From the NCBI GenBank assembly GCA_023433065.1, contig JAEZET010000004.1:372001-436000 (forward strand): a DNA stretch of 64,000 bases, given 5' to 3'. The DNA is from Cyanobacteria bacterium OH_CBrB_359 (GTDB taxonomy: Bacteria > Cyanobacteriota > Vampirovibrionia > Gastranaerophilales > Gastranaerophilaceae). Positions within the stretch are counted from its first letter, which is position 1. Each line of letters opens with the position of its first letter. Made by a program: the position numbers and the translations under genes. The notes under the pieces are model-generated. The model was given only the letters and a program-made list of their open reading frames with translations, searched no databases and was not told the origin of the DNA. Positions 54,556-63,929 of the stretch are shown one piece after another.

Positions 54556-54741
54556 CAGGGTGTCACGAAAATTTTCAAAAGAGACTTTTGGAAAAATATC
54601 TCTAAAAAATCCAGTTATAAGTCTTTCTCTGTAGCAGTCTTTAAATCGCTAATTCGGTAAAGCCCGCACTGTGCGGCAATTCAGACAAAATAAAACCCCG
54701 AAACGCTTGCTATGAGCTTGTTTCGAGGCTTTATGGTGGAG
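54556..54741. repeat. Direct repeat copy 2, ending in tRNA-Ala
   Basis: Begins with the same 16 bases as copy 1 (CAGGGTGTCACGAAAA), exactly 1500 bases further on, and ends TTTATGGTGGAG within the real tRNA-Ala 3' end. The interior is diverged, with a different terminator hairpin. Confidence 0.65.
54692..54728 (-). terminator. Terminator of tRNA-Ala
   Basis: On the minus strand CCTCGAAAC pairs with GTTTCGGGG (one G-U pair), followed by TTTTATTTT. It begins six bases after the tRNA CCA end. Confidence 0.75.
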
Positions 54742-54809
54742 GTAACAAGATTCGAACTTGCGACATCCTGCGTGCAAGGCAGGCGCTCTACCAACTGAGC
54801 TATACCCCC
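54734..54809 (-). tRNA. tRNA-Ala (TGC)
   Basis: 76 bases with CCA encoded. Acceptor GGGGGTA pairs with TACCTCC (one G-U). D-arm TAGCTCAGTTGGTAGAGC, anticodon loop CTTGCAC giving TGC, and T-arm GTTCGAATC are all regular. Confidence 0.95.
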
Positions 54810-54956
54810 TGATTGATTATTATAATAACATGACAAAAAAAATAATCAATATTTTATTAAATGAGTCTGTAACCTCTTGTAATAAATAAAAGGCAGGTGC
54901 ACTATATTTATTCTTGTAATATAAAAATGCTTTTGTAATTTATACAAATTTACAAT

Positions 54957-54985
54957 AAAAAAGAGAGCCAAAGTTAACTCTCTTC
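54957..54985 (-). terminator. Terminator of tRNA-Ile
   Basis: On the minus strand AAGAGAG pairs with CTCTCTT around a 10-base loop, followed by a T-run. It separates the two tRNA genes, so they are probably transcribed independently. Confidence 0.8.
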
Positions 54986-54989
54986 TTTA

Positions 54990-55066
<77 letters not shown>

Positions 55067-55130
55067 CTATTTAAATTTCCTATAAATATTGATATCATAG
55101 ACAATAATGAAAATCAAGCAGTTGTCACAT

Positions 55131-55421
55131 TTATTCTTCAGTGGTAATAGGTCTTAGGATTATGATTGAATTTAGATTCAGTTGTAAAAAATCATGATTT
55201 TCGATTTTTTTATTAGGAAATTCTCTATGCAAAATTTCACAGTTTTTTATTGCAACAAAACGTTTTCCGCCATTTAAAATATCTGACAAGACACGGTTTT
55301 TCTTCCCTGTCTTAGGCATAAAAACATTCCCTGTAATTTCATAATCTTCTGTTATTACCAAAACTTTTTCAGACCAGATTCCTGTTGTAAAATTATTTTG
55401 ATTTGAGCTGAAATTGTCCAT
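55131..55421 (-). CDS. Small conserved-type protein at the end of the pilus operon
   Basis: 96 residues, beta-rich, no named family I can support. WSEKVLVITEDYEITGNVFMP and FVAIKNCEI read as strands of a small barrel. AGGGAG lies before the ATG. It starts 19 bases after the PilC stop and therefore is probably co-transcribed with the pilus genes; a regulatory or assembly role is inference. Confidence 0.6.
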   Translation of the reverse strand: MDNFSSNQNNFTTGIWSEKVLVITEDYEITGNVFMPKTGKKNRVLSDILNGGKRFVAIKNCEILHREFPNKKIENHDFLQLNLNSIIILRPITTEE

Positions 55422-55440
55422 AATTATTGATTCTCCCTTC

Positions 55441-56655
55441 TTATGACATTTGGTATGACTGGAATAGAGGCAAATATAATGAAAGTGCCAAGAAACAGAC
55501 TATACCACCTATAAATATAAGTAATACCGGTTCTATCATCTTTGTCATCATGTCAATAATTCTATCAAGTTCCTGATCTATATACAAAACTGATTGTTTC
55601 ATTAATTCCCCTAGTCTACCTGATTGTTCGCCTGTGGCAACCATAAATAGTATCATTTTGGGGAATATTTTTGCCATTCTTAATGCAACTGATAAGTGTG
55701 CTCCCTCCTGAACTTTTTTGATCGAGACACTTACTGCCTTATGCATGTGTGAATTTGTAAACGTTAAGTTTGATAAATATAAGCAGTCCACAATAGGTAT
55801 ACCTGCTTCATATGCTACCTGTAAAACTGACAAAAAGTTAGAAAAAGCCGCACTTTTTAATAAGTCAGATAGTAAGGGTACATTTAAGAGAATTTTGTCA
55901 ATTTCTTTTCTGGAAGGTTCCCAATTAAAAAGATATATTCCACCACCTATAAGAGTACCTAGGAATATTGGTATTATAAACCATCTTGTTTTTAAAAATT
56001 CACCTAAATCCATACATATTCTGGTAAAGATTGGAAGCTCTTTGTCTAAGTTATCAAACATCTCTTTAAAGGCGGGGAATACAAACATCAACATAATCAA
56101 AACTACTACTATAGCCAAACATACTACAAAGCTTGGATAAGCCAAAGCAGAGATAACACGTCCTTTTATATCACCTTCTTTTTTTAACAGCTCAATAATA
56201 CGGTCAAAAGTTCTTTCCATTTCTCCCGAATCTTCACCTGCTTTTGCAAGACCAATGTATACTCTTCCGAATATTTCAGGATATCTTGCTATGGTATCAG
56301 AAAAAGTAGAACCTGCTATGATTTGTTTTCTGATTTCTCTGGCTAAAAGCCTGATTCTTCTGCTTGAAGCATCATTTTCCATAAAAATTAAACTTTCAAT
56401 TACAGGAAGACCGGCTTTATGAAGTGTATGGAATGTTGTTGTAAAATCAAGTTTTTCCTTCAAGGACAAATTTTGCAGTTTTGCAGTTGTAGTCTTTGCT
56501 TCAGAACTTTTTCCTTGCGATTCATCAGTAATTTTTGTCGGTAAATATCCAAGCTGCCTAAGCTGTTCTCTTGCATGCTTAATATTATCGGCATCAATTT
56601 TACCTTTTATTATTTCTTTATTGTTTTTTAGTGCTACGTAACTGTATACTGGCAT
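55441..56655 (-). CDS. pilC: Type IV pilus/type II secretion inner-membrane platform protein
   Basis: GspF/PilC family. Two homologous T2SSF domains (about residues 65-190 and 270-395) each carry FHTLHKAGLPVIESL/LQVAYEAGIPIVDCL and GEDSGEME/GEQSGRLGE. Transmembrane helices lie at about 170-195, 220-245 and 375-398. The protein anchors the assembly ATPase and moves pilin subunits. Length 404 is typical. It lies 13 bases after pilB. pilC and gspF cannot be told apart without pilin context. Confidence 0.93.
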   Translation of the reverse strand: MPVYSYVALKNNKEIIKGKIDADNIKHAREQLRQLGYLPTKITDESQGKSSEAKTTTAKLQNLSLKEKLDFTTTFHTLHKAGLPVIESLIFMENDASSRRIRLLAREIRKQIIAGSTFSDTIARYPEIFGRVYIGLAKAGEDSGEMERTFDRIIELLKKEGDIKGRVISALAYPSFVVCLAIVVVLIMLMFVFPAFKEMFDNLDKELPIFTRICMDLGEFLKTRWFIIPIFLGTLIGGGIYLFNWEPSRKEIDKILLNVPLLSDLLKSAAFSNFLSVLQVAYEAGIPIVDCLYLSNLTFTNSHMHKAVSVSIKKVQEGAHLSVALRMAKIFPKMILFMVATGEQSGRLGELMKQSVLYIDQELDRIIDMMTKMIEPVLLIFIGGIVCFLALSLYLPLFQSYQMS

Positions 56656-56668
56656 TTCTTTTACCTAT

Positions 56669-58717
56669 TTATTCATTTACAGGTCCTAAAACCCTCACAA
56701 ATTCGTTTATTGTTGTTTCTCCATTAATTATATGAGTAAGACAGGCCTGTTGTAAAGTTCTCATGCCTGAGCCTACTGCTGCTTCTTCTATTTGTATATC
56801 ATGTGCACCTTGGGCAATCAACTTTTTAATTTCTTTTGTTACCTGAAGTATTTCATACACTCCTAATCTGCCTTTATATCCCTCAAAGCCGCATTTATCA
56901 CAACCTTTTGGCTTATATATAGGGACTTTCATAAACTTGTCTATTTCTTCTTCATTAAATACAACAAGTTCGGCTTCTTCTCTGGATGAGAAGTATTCTT
57001 CTTTGCAATTATTACATAGTTTTCTTACAAGCCTTTGTGCAATAACTCCTGCTACTGTTGATGAAACAAGATAGTCTTTTGCTCCCATTTCAATTAATCT
57101 AGTAATTGTTGCTGCTGCCGAGTTTGTGTGAAGAGTACTCAATACTAAGTGCCCGGTTAGTGCTGCAGAGATAGCAACTTCCAAGGTCTCATAGTCTCTT
57201 ATTTCACCTACAAGTATAACATCAGGATCTTGTCTTAGTATGGCTCTTAAGCAAGATGCAAATGTAATACCCGCTTTTGTATTTATCTGGGATTGATTAA
57301 CTCCTTCAATTTTTATTTCAACAGGGTCTTCAATTGTTGTAATATTAATTTTTTCATCATTTATGCTGTTCAATAAAGCATATAAAGTGGTCGTTTTACC
57401 ACTTCCTGTCGGACCTGTTGCCAGAATAATACCGTTTGGCACTGACTTTATTCTTGATATTTTATCTATATCTTCTTGTGCTGCTCCTATTAATTCCATC
57501 TCCTGCTTAGCAGAGGATAGTGTTACTGCGGGCGTTAATATCCTGATTACCATTTTTTCTTTAGTTGAAACAGGTAAAGTATTGATTCTGAAATCATATG
57601 CATTATTTTTGTATTTAATGGAAAAAGACCCGTCTTGAGGACGTCTGTGTTCCGCAATATTCATTTTAGAAATAACTTTAAGACGTGTTAGAATTGCAGA
57701 TTCAATTTTGCTAGGTAAGTTTAATACTTCTTTCAAGATGCCGTCGATTCTGTAGCGCACCGCAAAATTATTTATTCTTGGCTCAATGTGGATATCACTT
57801 GCTTTGAGCTCAATTGCATCTGTTATGATTTTATTTACAAATTTAACGACAATGCTTGAGGTGTCTTGAAGTTCTCTTTCTGCTTGTTCATAAAGAGATT
57901 CTTCATTTGTAGAATACTCAATTGCCTGCTCTTCCATTTTTTGAATGATTTGAGTAGTTTCTTTCTTAGACTCGCTATAATAAGTCTCTATGCACATATT
58001 AAATTCGTAATATGTTATAAGCATAATTCTGGGTCTAAGACCTGTCAGATAGACAATATCATTAATTATTCCTTTTTCGTTAGGGTTAACCATTCCCACA
58101 ACAAGAGTTTTGCCATCAAAGCTTAGAGGAATGACTTGATTCAATTTAATAAAATCTTCAGGAAGAATGTTTAAGACGTTCTCGTCAATTTTTAATTGTT
58201 CCGTATTTACAGTTTCAAAACCTTGCTGTGCAGATAGGGCTGTTTTTAAATCCGTTACTGAAACGTATCCTTTTTGAACGAGTATTGAGCCAACAGGTAA
58301 AGAAGATTTTTTAGCTTCTATCAAAGCATCAAAAAGTTGATCTTCAGTGATAAAACCCATTTCAATGAGTATTTCACCTATTCTTTTTTTGTTCTTAGGA
58401 GGTTCACTCGATTCATTTTTATTATTATTTTTTTTAATTTCGATTTGAGCATTATAACTATATTTAATATAATTAATGAGTTCGTTAAAAGTTTCCTGAT
58501 TGATTAAAATAATTTTATATTTTGTATCTGCCAGAATCGGGGATACAAACTTTTGTATTTCAGCTTGTTTTTGAGAATCCAGCATTGCAATAAAAAACAT
58601 ATCGTCTTTTTTTCCAAGCGGAATAAACCCATGCTTTTCATAGTCAATTATTTCAAAATCTTTTAAGCATGTGAAATCTATAAATTCTTTTAATTTATTT
58701 TGGATTTCATTTGTCAT
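56669..58717 (-). CDS. pilB: Type IV pilus/type II secretion assembly ATPase
   Basis: GspE/PilB hexameric ATPase. The N-terminal MshEN-type repeats (RIGEILIEMGFITEDQL and SLPVGSILVQKGYVS) may bind a nucleotide second messenger. GPTGSGKTTTLYALL (Walker A, about residue 432), ASDIHIEP, ILVGEIRD (Walker B) and STLHTNSAA are intact. A tetra-cysteine zinc site (CNNC...CDKC) is present near residue 580-615. 682 residues. It starts six bases after the secretin stop. Confidence 0.94.
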   Translation of the reverse strand: MTNEIQNKLKEFIDFTCLKDFEIIDYEKHGFIPLGKKDDMFFIAMLDSQKQAEIQKFVSPILADTKYKIILINQETFNELINYIKYSYNAQIEIKKNNNKNESSEPPKNKKRIGEILIEMGFITEDQLFDALIEAKKSSLPVGSILVQKGYVSVTDLKTALSAQQGFETVNTEQLKIDENVLNILPEDFIKLNQVIPLSFDGKTLVVGMVNPNEKGIINDIVYLTGLRPRIMLITYYEFNMCIETYYSESKKETTQIIQKMEEQAIEYSTNEESLYEQAERELQDTSSIVVKFVNKIITDAIELKASDIHIEPRINNFAVRYRIDGILKEVLNLPSKIESAILTRLKVISKMNIAEHRRPQDGSFSIKYKNNAYDFRINTLPVSTKEKMVIRILTPAVTLSSAKQEMELIGAAQEDIDKISRIKSVPNGIILATGPTGSGKTTTLYALLNSINDEKINITTIEDPVEIKIEGVNQSQINTKAGITFASCLRAILRQDPDVILVGEIRDYETLEVAISAALTGHLVLSTLHTNSAAATITRLIEMGAKDYLVSSTVAGVIAQRLVRKLCNNCKEEYFSSREEAELVVFNEEEIDKFMKVPIYKPKGCDKCGFEGYKGRLGVYEILQVTKEIKKLIAQGAHDIQIEEAAVGSGMRTLQQACLTHIINGETTINEFVRVLGPVNE

Positions 58718-58723
58718 TTTGTT

Positions 58724-60505
58724 TTAAATACGGACAACATCTTCTGTATCTTTGATGATTCTTGGAGTTATCATTATAACTAGTTCTTCTTTTTCATTTG
58801 TTTTTTTCTGATTTCTGAAGAAAGTTCCGATGATTGGTATATCTCCTAAAATTGGCATTTTGGTAACTGATTGTTGCTGAGTTTCTCTGATAAGACCTGC
58901 TATTACAAGGGTTTCGCCATCTTTAATTCTTATATTTGAAAGTTCAAGGTTTCTTCTTTGTAATAATGTTGCTGCTACAATAGGAGTTTTACCGTCTGCT
59001 CCAATGTCAGTAATTTGTTCTTTGATAGTAGAATAATCAGGTTTTAAATTCATAGATACATAGCCATCAGGGCTGATAAATGGTGTTAAAGATATTTTCA
59101 TACCATTATCATCAGCTATAGTGTATGTTTTTTGTACAGCGTTTGTAATCCCGTTTCCTTGAATTACCTGAGAGGTTGTTGATTCGACATAATCTGAAGT
59201 TAAGTCTATTACAGAAGTTTTTCCGTTTGTGACCATAACTTTAGGATTTGCAAGCACCCTTCCTTTTCCATTTCTGATAAGGTAGCTGATATTTTGAGAT
59301 ATAGTTAGAGGACCTGCATATTTACTTACGGATTTTAAAGTTTCTCCGGCCTCATCAACCATGGTATATCCGTTACCCTTCCAAAACGTTGAATAAATAG
59401 GGTTAGAAGTAAGACCGTTGTTATCAAATGAGCCTGAGAAATTTTTACTCCATATTTGCCAATTGTTATTAAATTCTTTTGAGCCTTGTTCATTAAGCTC
59501 TACTATTGAAAATTCAATATATGCTTGTGGTTGTTTTCTATCATTTGCCGTTATAAATTCATTTATCATATTAATTTGTTCTATTGAACCGCCAAATACA
59601 CTTATAGTTCCTAAACTTGGCTGGTAAACAATAGATAGTGTTGAATTATTGAAAGAAGTCAGTTTCTCTGTATTAACAGAATTTGATACCCTGCATGCTA
59701 CAACCCCGCCGCCAAGAGATATTTCTTCCCCTTCGGCTGCACCGCCGGTTGTTCCTCCTCCTGCGCCTTGAGAAGAGAATAATGTTTCACAAATTAAAGT
59801 TGCCATTTCTTTTGGAGTTGTATGATTCACTTTATATGTAGTTGCTCTTGGTTTCGTATCAAGCTTTTCGACTATTTTTCTTGCCATTTTATAATCGTTT
59901 TCTGTTCCAAAAATAAGCAATTCATTTTTTAATGGATTTGTCACAACAATTTCATTATTTGACAATCCGGGTTTATTTATTGAGAATATATTCTTATTTA
60001 AAAATTGTGCTATTGCAGATGCATCCACATATTTTACTGGAATAATACTCATATTTTCTTTTGATACATCAATCTTTTTGCTGGCTTCTGCAGACATAAC
60101 CATAAGAGTGTCGTTATCGATTACATAAGATAATTCACTCATTTGCATAATCATTTTAAAGGCATCGTTTAAAGTCACATTAACAAGATCCAGTGTGATT
60201 TTTCCTTCAACGGAGCTATGAAATATGATATTTAAGCCGGCTTTATCGGCAAACATTCTTAATGCTTGTTTTACATCGGTATCTCTGAGGCTTACACTGA
60301 CAATCTGGTGTCCTCGGGTTAGATTGACTTCACCTTCGAGTTTGATATTATTATCATTTTTGTATTCGCCTCTTAATTTTGGCCCGCTGATGCTTGCACT
60401 CATTTTTCTTTGAGGAGCACTGAATGCCGAATAAGTACACAATACCATAATACTTATCCCTAAAATGGTATATTTGAACAATTTTTTCCTAATTAATCTT
60501 ATCAT
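58724..60505 (-). CDS. pilQ: Outer-membrane secretin (PilQ/GspD)
   Basis: A signal peptide (residues about 8-30, ending AFSA) is followed by an STN/N0 domain (SLRDTDVKQALRMFADKAG), N-domains with VVTNPLKNELLIFG, and the C-terminal secretin barrel with VIAGLIRETQQQSVTKMP and ITPRII. IPIIGTFF is diagnostic. The protein forms the outer-membrane channel, so the organism has two membranes. 593 residues, normal. Third gene of the operon's assembly core. Confidence 0.92.
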   Translation of the reverse strand: MIRLIRKKLFKYTILGISIMVLCTYSAFSAPQRKMSASISGPKLRGEYKNDNNIKLEGEVNLTRGHQIVSVSLRDTDVKQALRMFADKAGLNIIFHSSVEGKITLDLVNVTLNDAFKMIMQMSELSYVIDNDTLMVMSAEASKKIDVSKENMSIIPVKYVDASAIAQFLNKNIFSINKPGLSNNEIVVTNPLKNELLIFGTENDYKMARKIVEKLDTKPRATTYKVNHTTPKEMATLICETLFSSQGAGGGTTGGAAEGEEISLGGGVVACRVSNSVNTEKLTSFNNSTLSIVYQPSLGTISVFGGSIEQINMINEFITANDRKQPQAYIEFSIVELNEQGSKEFNNNWQIWSKNFSGSFDNNGLTSNPIYSTFWKGNGYTMVDEAGETLKSVSKYAGPLTISQNISYLIRNGKGRVLANPKVMVTNGKTSVIDLTSDYVESTTSQVIQGNGITNAVQKTYTIADDNGMKISLTPFISPDGYVSMNLKPDYSTIKEQITDIGADGKTPIVAATLLQRRNLELSNIRIKDGETLVIAGLIRETQQQSVTKMPILGDIPIIGTFFRNQKKTNEKEELVIMITPRIIKDTEDVVRI

Positions 60506-60518
60506 TTATTCTGCTCCT

Positions 60519-61442
60519 CTAATTAGATTTAATTTCAATTGCTTTTTTCGCAGGGTGATAGGGACCTGCAAATTTATATTTTAAGTTCGAAACTTGGTTT
60601 ATTTTTATATCTTCTGTGGCAATAGATTGACCTACCGATGCTCTAAAAATATTTGATCCGGTTTTCACAACAACTTTTTCTCTTGTAATATCTAAAATGG
60701 TATAGCCATATAACCTGTCTCCTTTTCTCACAAGCTGATCCTGACCTTCAATGTTGATAATTGCAGAAGGACTTTTAAAGTCATACATTATTCCGGAAAT
60801 TGTTATTTCCATAAGTTTAGTAGCTGCGGAGTCTTCAAGAATTGTTTGCGGAGGTTCTATTACATCGAAATCAAGGTTATTATATGCAAGGTTATAATAT
60901 TTAGATGTAGAAAGTTGATTTTTATATGGTCTAAAAGGATTATCACGACCGATATCTCCGGTCCTGACTGTTACAGTATTCTGTCTATTTTGAGGTAATC
61001 CCGCCTGCATTTGAGACGGAGGCGAATTCTGTTGTATTGGGGGCTGTTGATTAGGTATTGCATTGCCGGGCGCCGATGGATATTGTTCAGCATTTGTTTG
61101 AGCAACAGGTTCGTCAAGGTTTACTTCGACAATAGTTGTGGGCTCTTGGGCACTCTGAGTGTTTGGATTACTTGCTTGATTGTAAAAATAATTTGCCAAT
61201 TGAGCATTTGAATTTGATATTTTTTCATTGTCTTTATTCTTTTTATAAATATATGCACCTGCGGCAAGTACTATAAGTAAAATAAGAGCTATAAAAAGGA
61301 TAATCAGGTTTTTATTTTGTGCGAAAAATGACATAGGTTTAACATTATTAACCTCTGGTTCAGAGACTTCAATAGCATCTTCACTGTTCTCTTCTATGGG
61401 ATCAGTTTGTATATTATGCCATTCATTTGGGTTATTTAACAT
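60519..61442 (-). CDS. Pilus/secretion inner-membrane linker protein (PilP/GspC-like)
   Basis: A single transmembrane helix (about residues 43-67) is preceded by an acidic cytoplasmic tail and followed by a Pro/Gln-rich linker. A C-terminal small beta domain (about 205-290) contains ITISGIMYDFKSPSAIIN and GDRLYGYTILDI, the pattern of the PilP/GspC homology region that contacts the secretin. It starts the operon. Family assignment rests on architecture and position. Confidence 0.7.
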   Translation of the reverse strand: MLNNPNEWHNIQTDPIEENSEDAIEVSEPEVNNVKPMSFFAQNKNLIILFIALILLIVLAAGAYIYKKNKDNEKISNSNAQLANYFYNQASNPNTQSAQEPTTIVEVNLDEPVAQTNAEQYPSAPGNAIPNQQPPIQQNSPPSQMQAGLPQNRQNTVTVRTGDIGRDNPFRPYKNQLSTSKYYNLAYNNLDFDVIEPPQTILEDSAATKLMEITISGIMYDFKSPSAIINIEGQDQLVRKGDRLYGYTILDITREKVVVKTGSNIFRASVGQSIATEDIKINQVSNLKYKFAGPYHPAKKAIEIKSN

Positions 61443-61652
61443 TTATATTCTTCTCACTTAAAACCTAATAAAATTTTATATCTTCCAATAGCAATAAATA
61501 TCATATATTAAACGTAAATTATTAATATTTTACTTTGATTTTTAAAAATTGGCAAATAGTTATTATTCCTGAAAAAACTATAACATGAAAGTGTTTGCAT
61601 TTGAATTATTTTTCAAATATGTACAGATGGTTTTTTCTAAATGTGTAGTAAT

Positions 61653-61681
61653 TTGATTTATTTAAATTCAAAAGATAAAAT
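61653..61681 (+). promoter_or_regulatory. Promoter of the U32-like gene
   Basis: TTGATT (61653-61658), 17-base spacer, TAAAAT (61676-61681), predicted start about 61688. It lies in the 267-base divergent gap that must also hold the pilus operon promoter, which I could not place. Confidence 0.6.
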
Positions 61682-61709
61682 AGACATAAAGTATAGAGTG
61701 GGTTTTTAA

Positions 61710-63428
61710 ATGAAAGATATTTTTGTAATAGCTCCTGTTAAAATTCCTGATGACATTATTACTTTTTCTGAAAAGACGAAATGCCGTGATTTTTATGTAT
61801 ATCACCATAAGTTTTTGAATAATAATTTTGACTACATTCAAGAATTTATTGAAACAGCTCATAACTCAGGTTGTAAAGTTTATGTTAATTTTAAACACAG
61901 CATTACTGAAGAAGATTTGAATCAGATTAAAAAATTTATTACGTATCTAAAATCAACAAAAATTGATGGTATTTTCATAAACAGCTTTGCACTTCTTGAG
62001 GTTCTAAAGACATATTCCTTGCCTTTTGAGGTGATTGTGGATTCATATTTTGATATTCATAATCTTGCAGGTATAGATTTCATAAATACTTTCCACAAAG
62101 CAAACAAAATAATAATCACCGAAGAAATCTATATGAAGAATATTGCGAAAATTAAAAAATACACTAATTTATCTCTTTCAATAGACAGTGATAATCTTCC
62201 TTGGTGCGCAGAAGAAATTAAAAAAATGAAAGCAATCGACTCTGTTGTTATAAAAGGTAAATTCGCTTCTTCTGAAGAGATTTTGGAAGGAATTGTGTTG
62301 GTAGAGAAAATTCTTCAGAAGCCAAAGTTATTTAAAAACCAAAAACTGCCTTTCAAACATATAAGAAAAAGTTTTTATCAGACAAATCATTTTTCTGGTG
62401 AAATAATTAGCGCTCAGGGTAAAGATTTTAAATTTAGCAGATATATAAAAGTTTTTGATTGGGCAATGAAAAAAACACGCTTGAAATCCGAATTTGATTA
62501 TAAAGCTTTAAAAATCCCCAAAATCAACCTAAGATTATCGTCGCTCGCACAATTAAATGAAATAAAAAAATTTAATCAAAAGATTGGCTTTAATTTAATC
62601 TATTCTATTGAATACGGTGAAATATTAAGCACCGCAGATTTAGCTAAGGGCAGTTTTACGGATATTATTAATAAAGTTAAACAATTTTGCAAAAATAACA
62701 ACATTGAATTTCAATTGAGCACCCCGAGGATATTGATTGAACGAGATTTTGACAGAGTCTACGAATATGTAAAAAATATTTGTCTTGAAGAACCCCATCC
62801 ATCAAGCATAATAATTAACAATATCGGATATTTCTGGGCATTTGTTAATGATTCTGACCTGCACAGATTGCCTGTTGAAATCGGTCAGGGGATTAACCTT
62901 TTAAACAGCATGTCAATAAATTGCCTTAATAATCTCCATCCTATTGAAACTATTGACTTCAGTACGTTTAACGATATGAATAACATAAAAAATTGCGTAA
63001 AAAAAATAAAAAATGTAATTCCGAATAAGAAGCTTACAATTGCAGGGAATATAAGAGTTCCGAGTCTCGGGTTATGTCCTTTAAATAATGATTCAGCAAT
63101 AATATCAAGATTATCTTGTAAAGCACCTTGTCACAAAGGAACTTATGCGCTTAAAGACCCGTCTTTAAACAGGGTCTATCCTTTTGTCGTAGATGGCTTT
63201 TGCCGTATGCACATGTTTAAAAATGAAATTTTGCAAATGTATGATTATATGGATTACTTGCAGGAAATCGGTATTAATGAATTTGTAATTGATTTTAGCA
63301 GCCTGAATGCAAAATTTATAAGTATATTACTTACCAATTTGCTTAATTCAATTGCGAATAAAACGAATACAAAATTTTGCGAAAAAAATATTAACTATAA
63401 TTATAGCAATATTATTGCTGATAATTAG
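61710..63428 (+). CDS. Peptidase U32-family protein
   Basis: U32 proteins include collagenase-like proteases and tRNA/quinone hydroxylation factors with iron-sulphur clusters. The N-terminal barrel shows IDGIFINSFALLEVLK and FEVIVDSYFDIHNLAG. The signature SCKAPCHKGTYALKD then YPFVVDGFCRMHM (about residues 470-510) is the family's cysteine/arginine motif, with a further Cys at CPLNN. A middle insertion (about 210-290) is not typical. 572 residues. Start ATG lies 28 bases after the promoter -10 box. The reaction is unknown. Confidence 0.72.
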   Translation: MKDIFVIAPVKIPDDIITFSEKTKCRDFYVYHHKFLNNNFDYIQEFIETAHNSGCKVYVNFKHSITEEDLNQIKKFITYLKSTKIDGIFINSFALLEVLKTYSLPFEVIVDSYFDIHNLAGIDFINTFHKANKIIITEEIYMKNIAKIKKYTNLSLSIDSDNLPWCAEEIKKMKAIDSVVIKGKFASSEEILEGIVLVEKILQKPKLFKNQKLPFKHIRKSFYQTNHFSGEIISAQGKDFKFSRYIKVFDWAMKKTRLKSEFDYKALKIPKINLRLSSLAQLNEIKKFNQKIGFNLIYSIEYGEILSTADLAKGSFTDIINKVKQFCKNNNIEFQLSTPRILIERDFDRVYEYVKNICLEEPHPSSIIINNIGYFWAFVNDSDLHRLPVEIGQGINLLNSMSINCLNNLHPIETIDFSTFNDMNNIKNCVKKIKNVIPNKKLTIAGNIRVPSLGLCPLNNDSAIISRLSCKAPCHKGTYALKDPSLNRVYPFVVDGFCRMHMFKNEILQMYDYMDYLQEIGINEFVIDFSSLNAKFISILLTNLLNSIANKTNTKFCEKNINYNYSNIIADN

Positions 63429-63430
63429 CC

Positions 63431-63790
63431 TTATACCTGTAAACAAACACAATCAGAAATATTTTTAATACTTGTAGTTTTGTTGGGTTGTTTTGTAGAA
63501 ATAATCTCAATCCTAACGTTTTTAAGTTTTAGAAGTTTTATTGTTTTTTTAGTTTCCTCATCCTGCACATACCACTTAATTTCACCTTCAGGATGTTTGG
63601 AAAAATGGAAAGTCGAGCAGAGAACGCTTATTTTGGTTGCGTCTATTAGGTTTAGTTTAGCTATATTTACGGATAATAAATTACATTCATTATTGATTAT
63701 ATAATTTTTTAAATAATCTACTGCCTCAAATACACTTTTGCGATATCCGTCGATGGTTAAACAAATTGATTTCTCAATATTACTCGCCAT
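63431..63790 (-). CDS. Small STAS-like protein
   Basis: 119 residues. VNIAKLNLIDATKISVLCST resembles the strand-helix centre of STAS-fold anti-anti-sigma or MlaB-like proteins, but the conserved phospho-acceptor serine of that motif is replaced by Ala-Thr, so identity is tentative. It ends 2 bases from the convergent U32-like gene. Confidence 0.5.
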   Translation of the reverse strand: MASNIEKSICLTIDGYRKSVFEAVDYLKNYIINNECNLLSVNIAKLNLIDATKISVLCSTFHFSKHPEGEIKWYVQDEETKKTIKLLKLKNVRIEIISTKQPNKTTSIKNISDCVCLQV

Positions 63791-63929
63791 TAATTTTTAC
63801 TTTCAGTTGATGTAGTCTATATCCTATATAGTCGGTTTGTTTTAAAAAAAATAAAGTTATTATAAAAAAACTACATTATTTGTATTAGATTGTCGTATAA
63901 TTGTTTTATGAAGAACCTATAGGTGTAAT

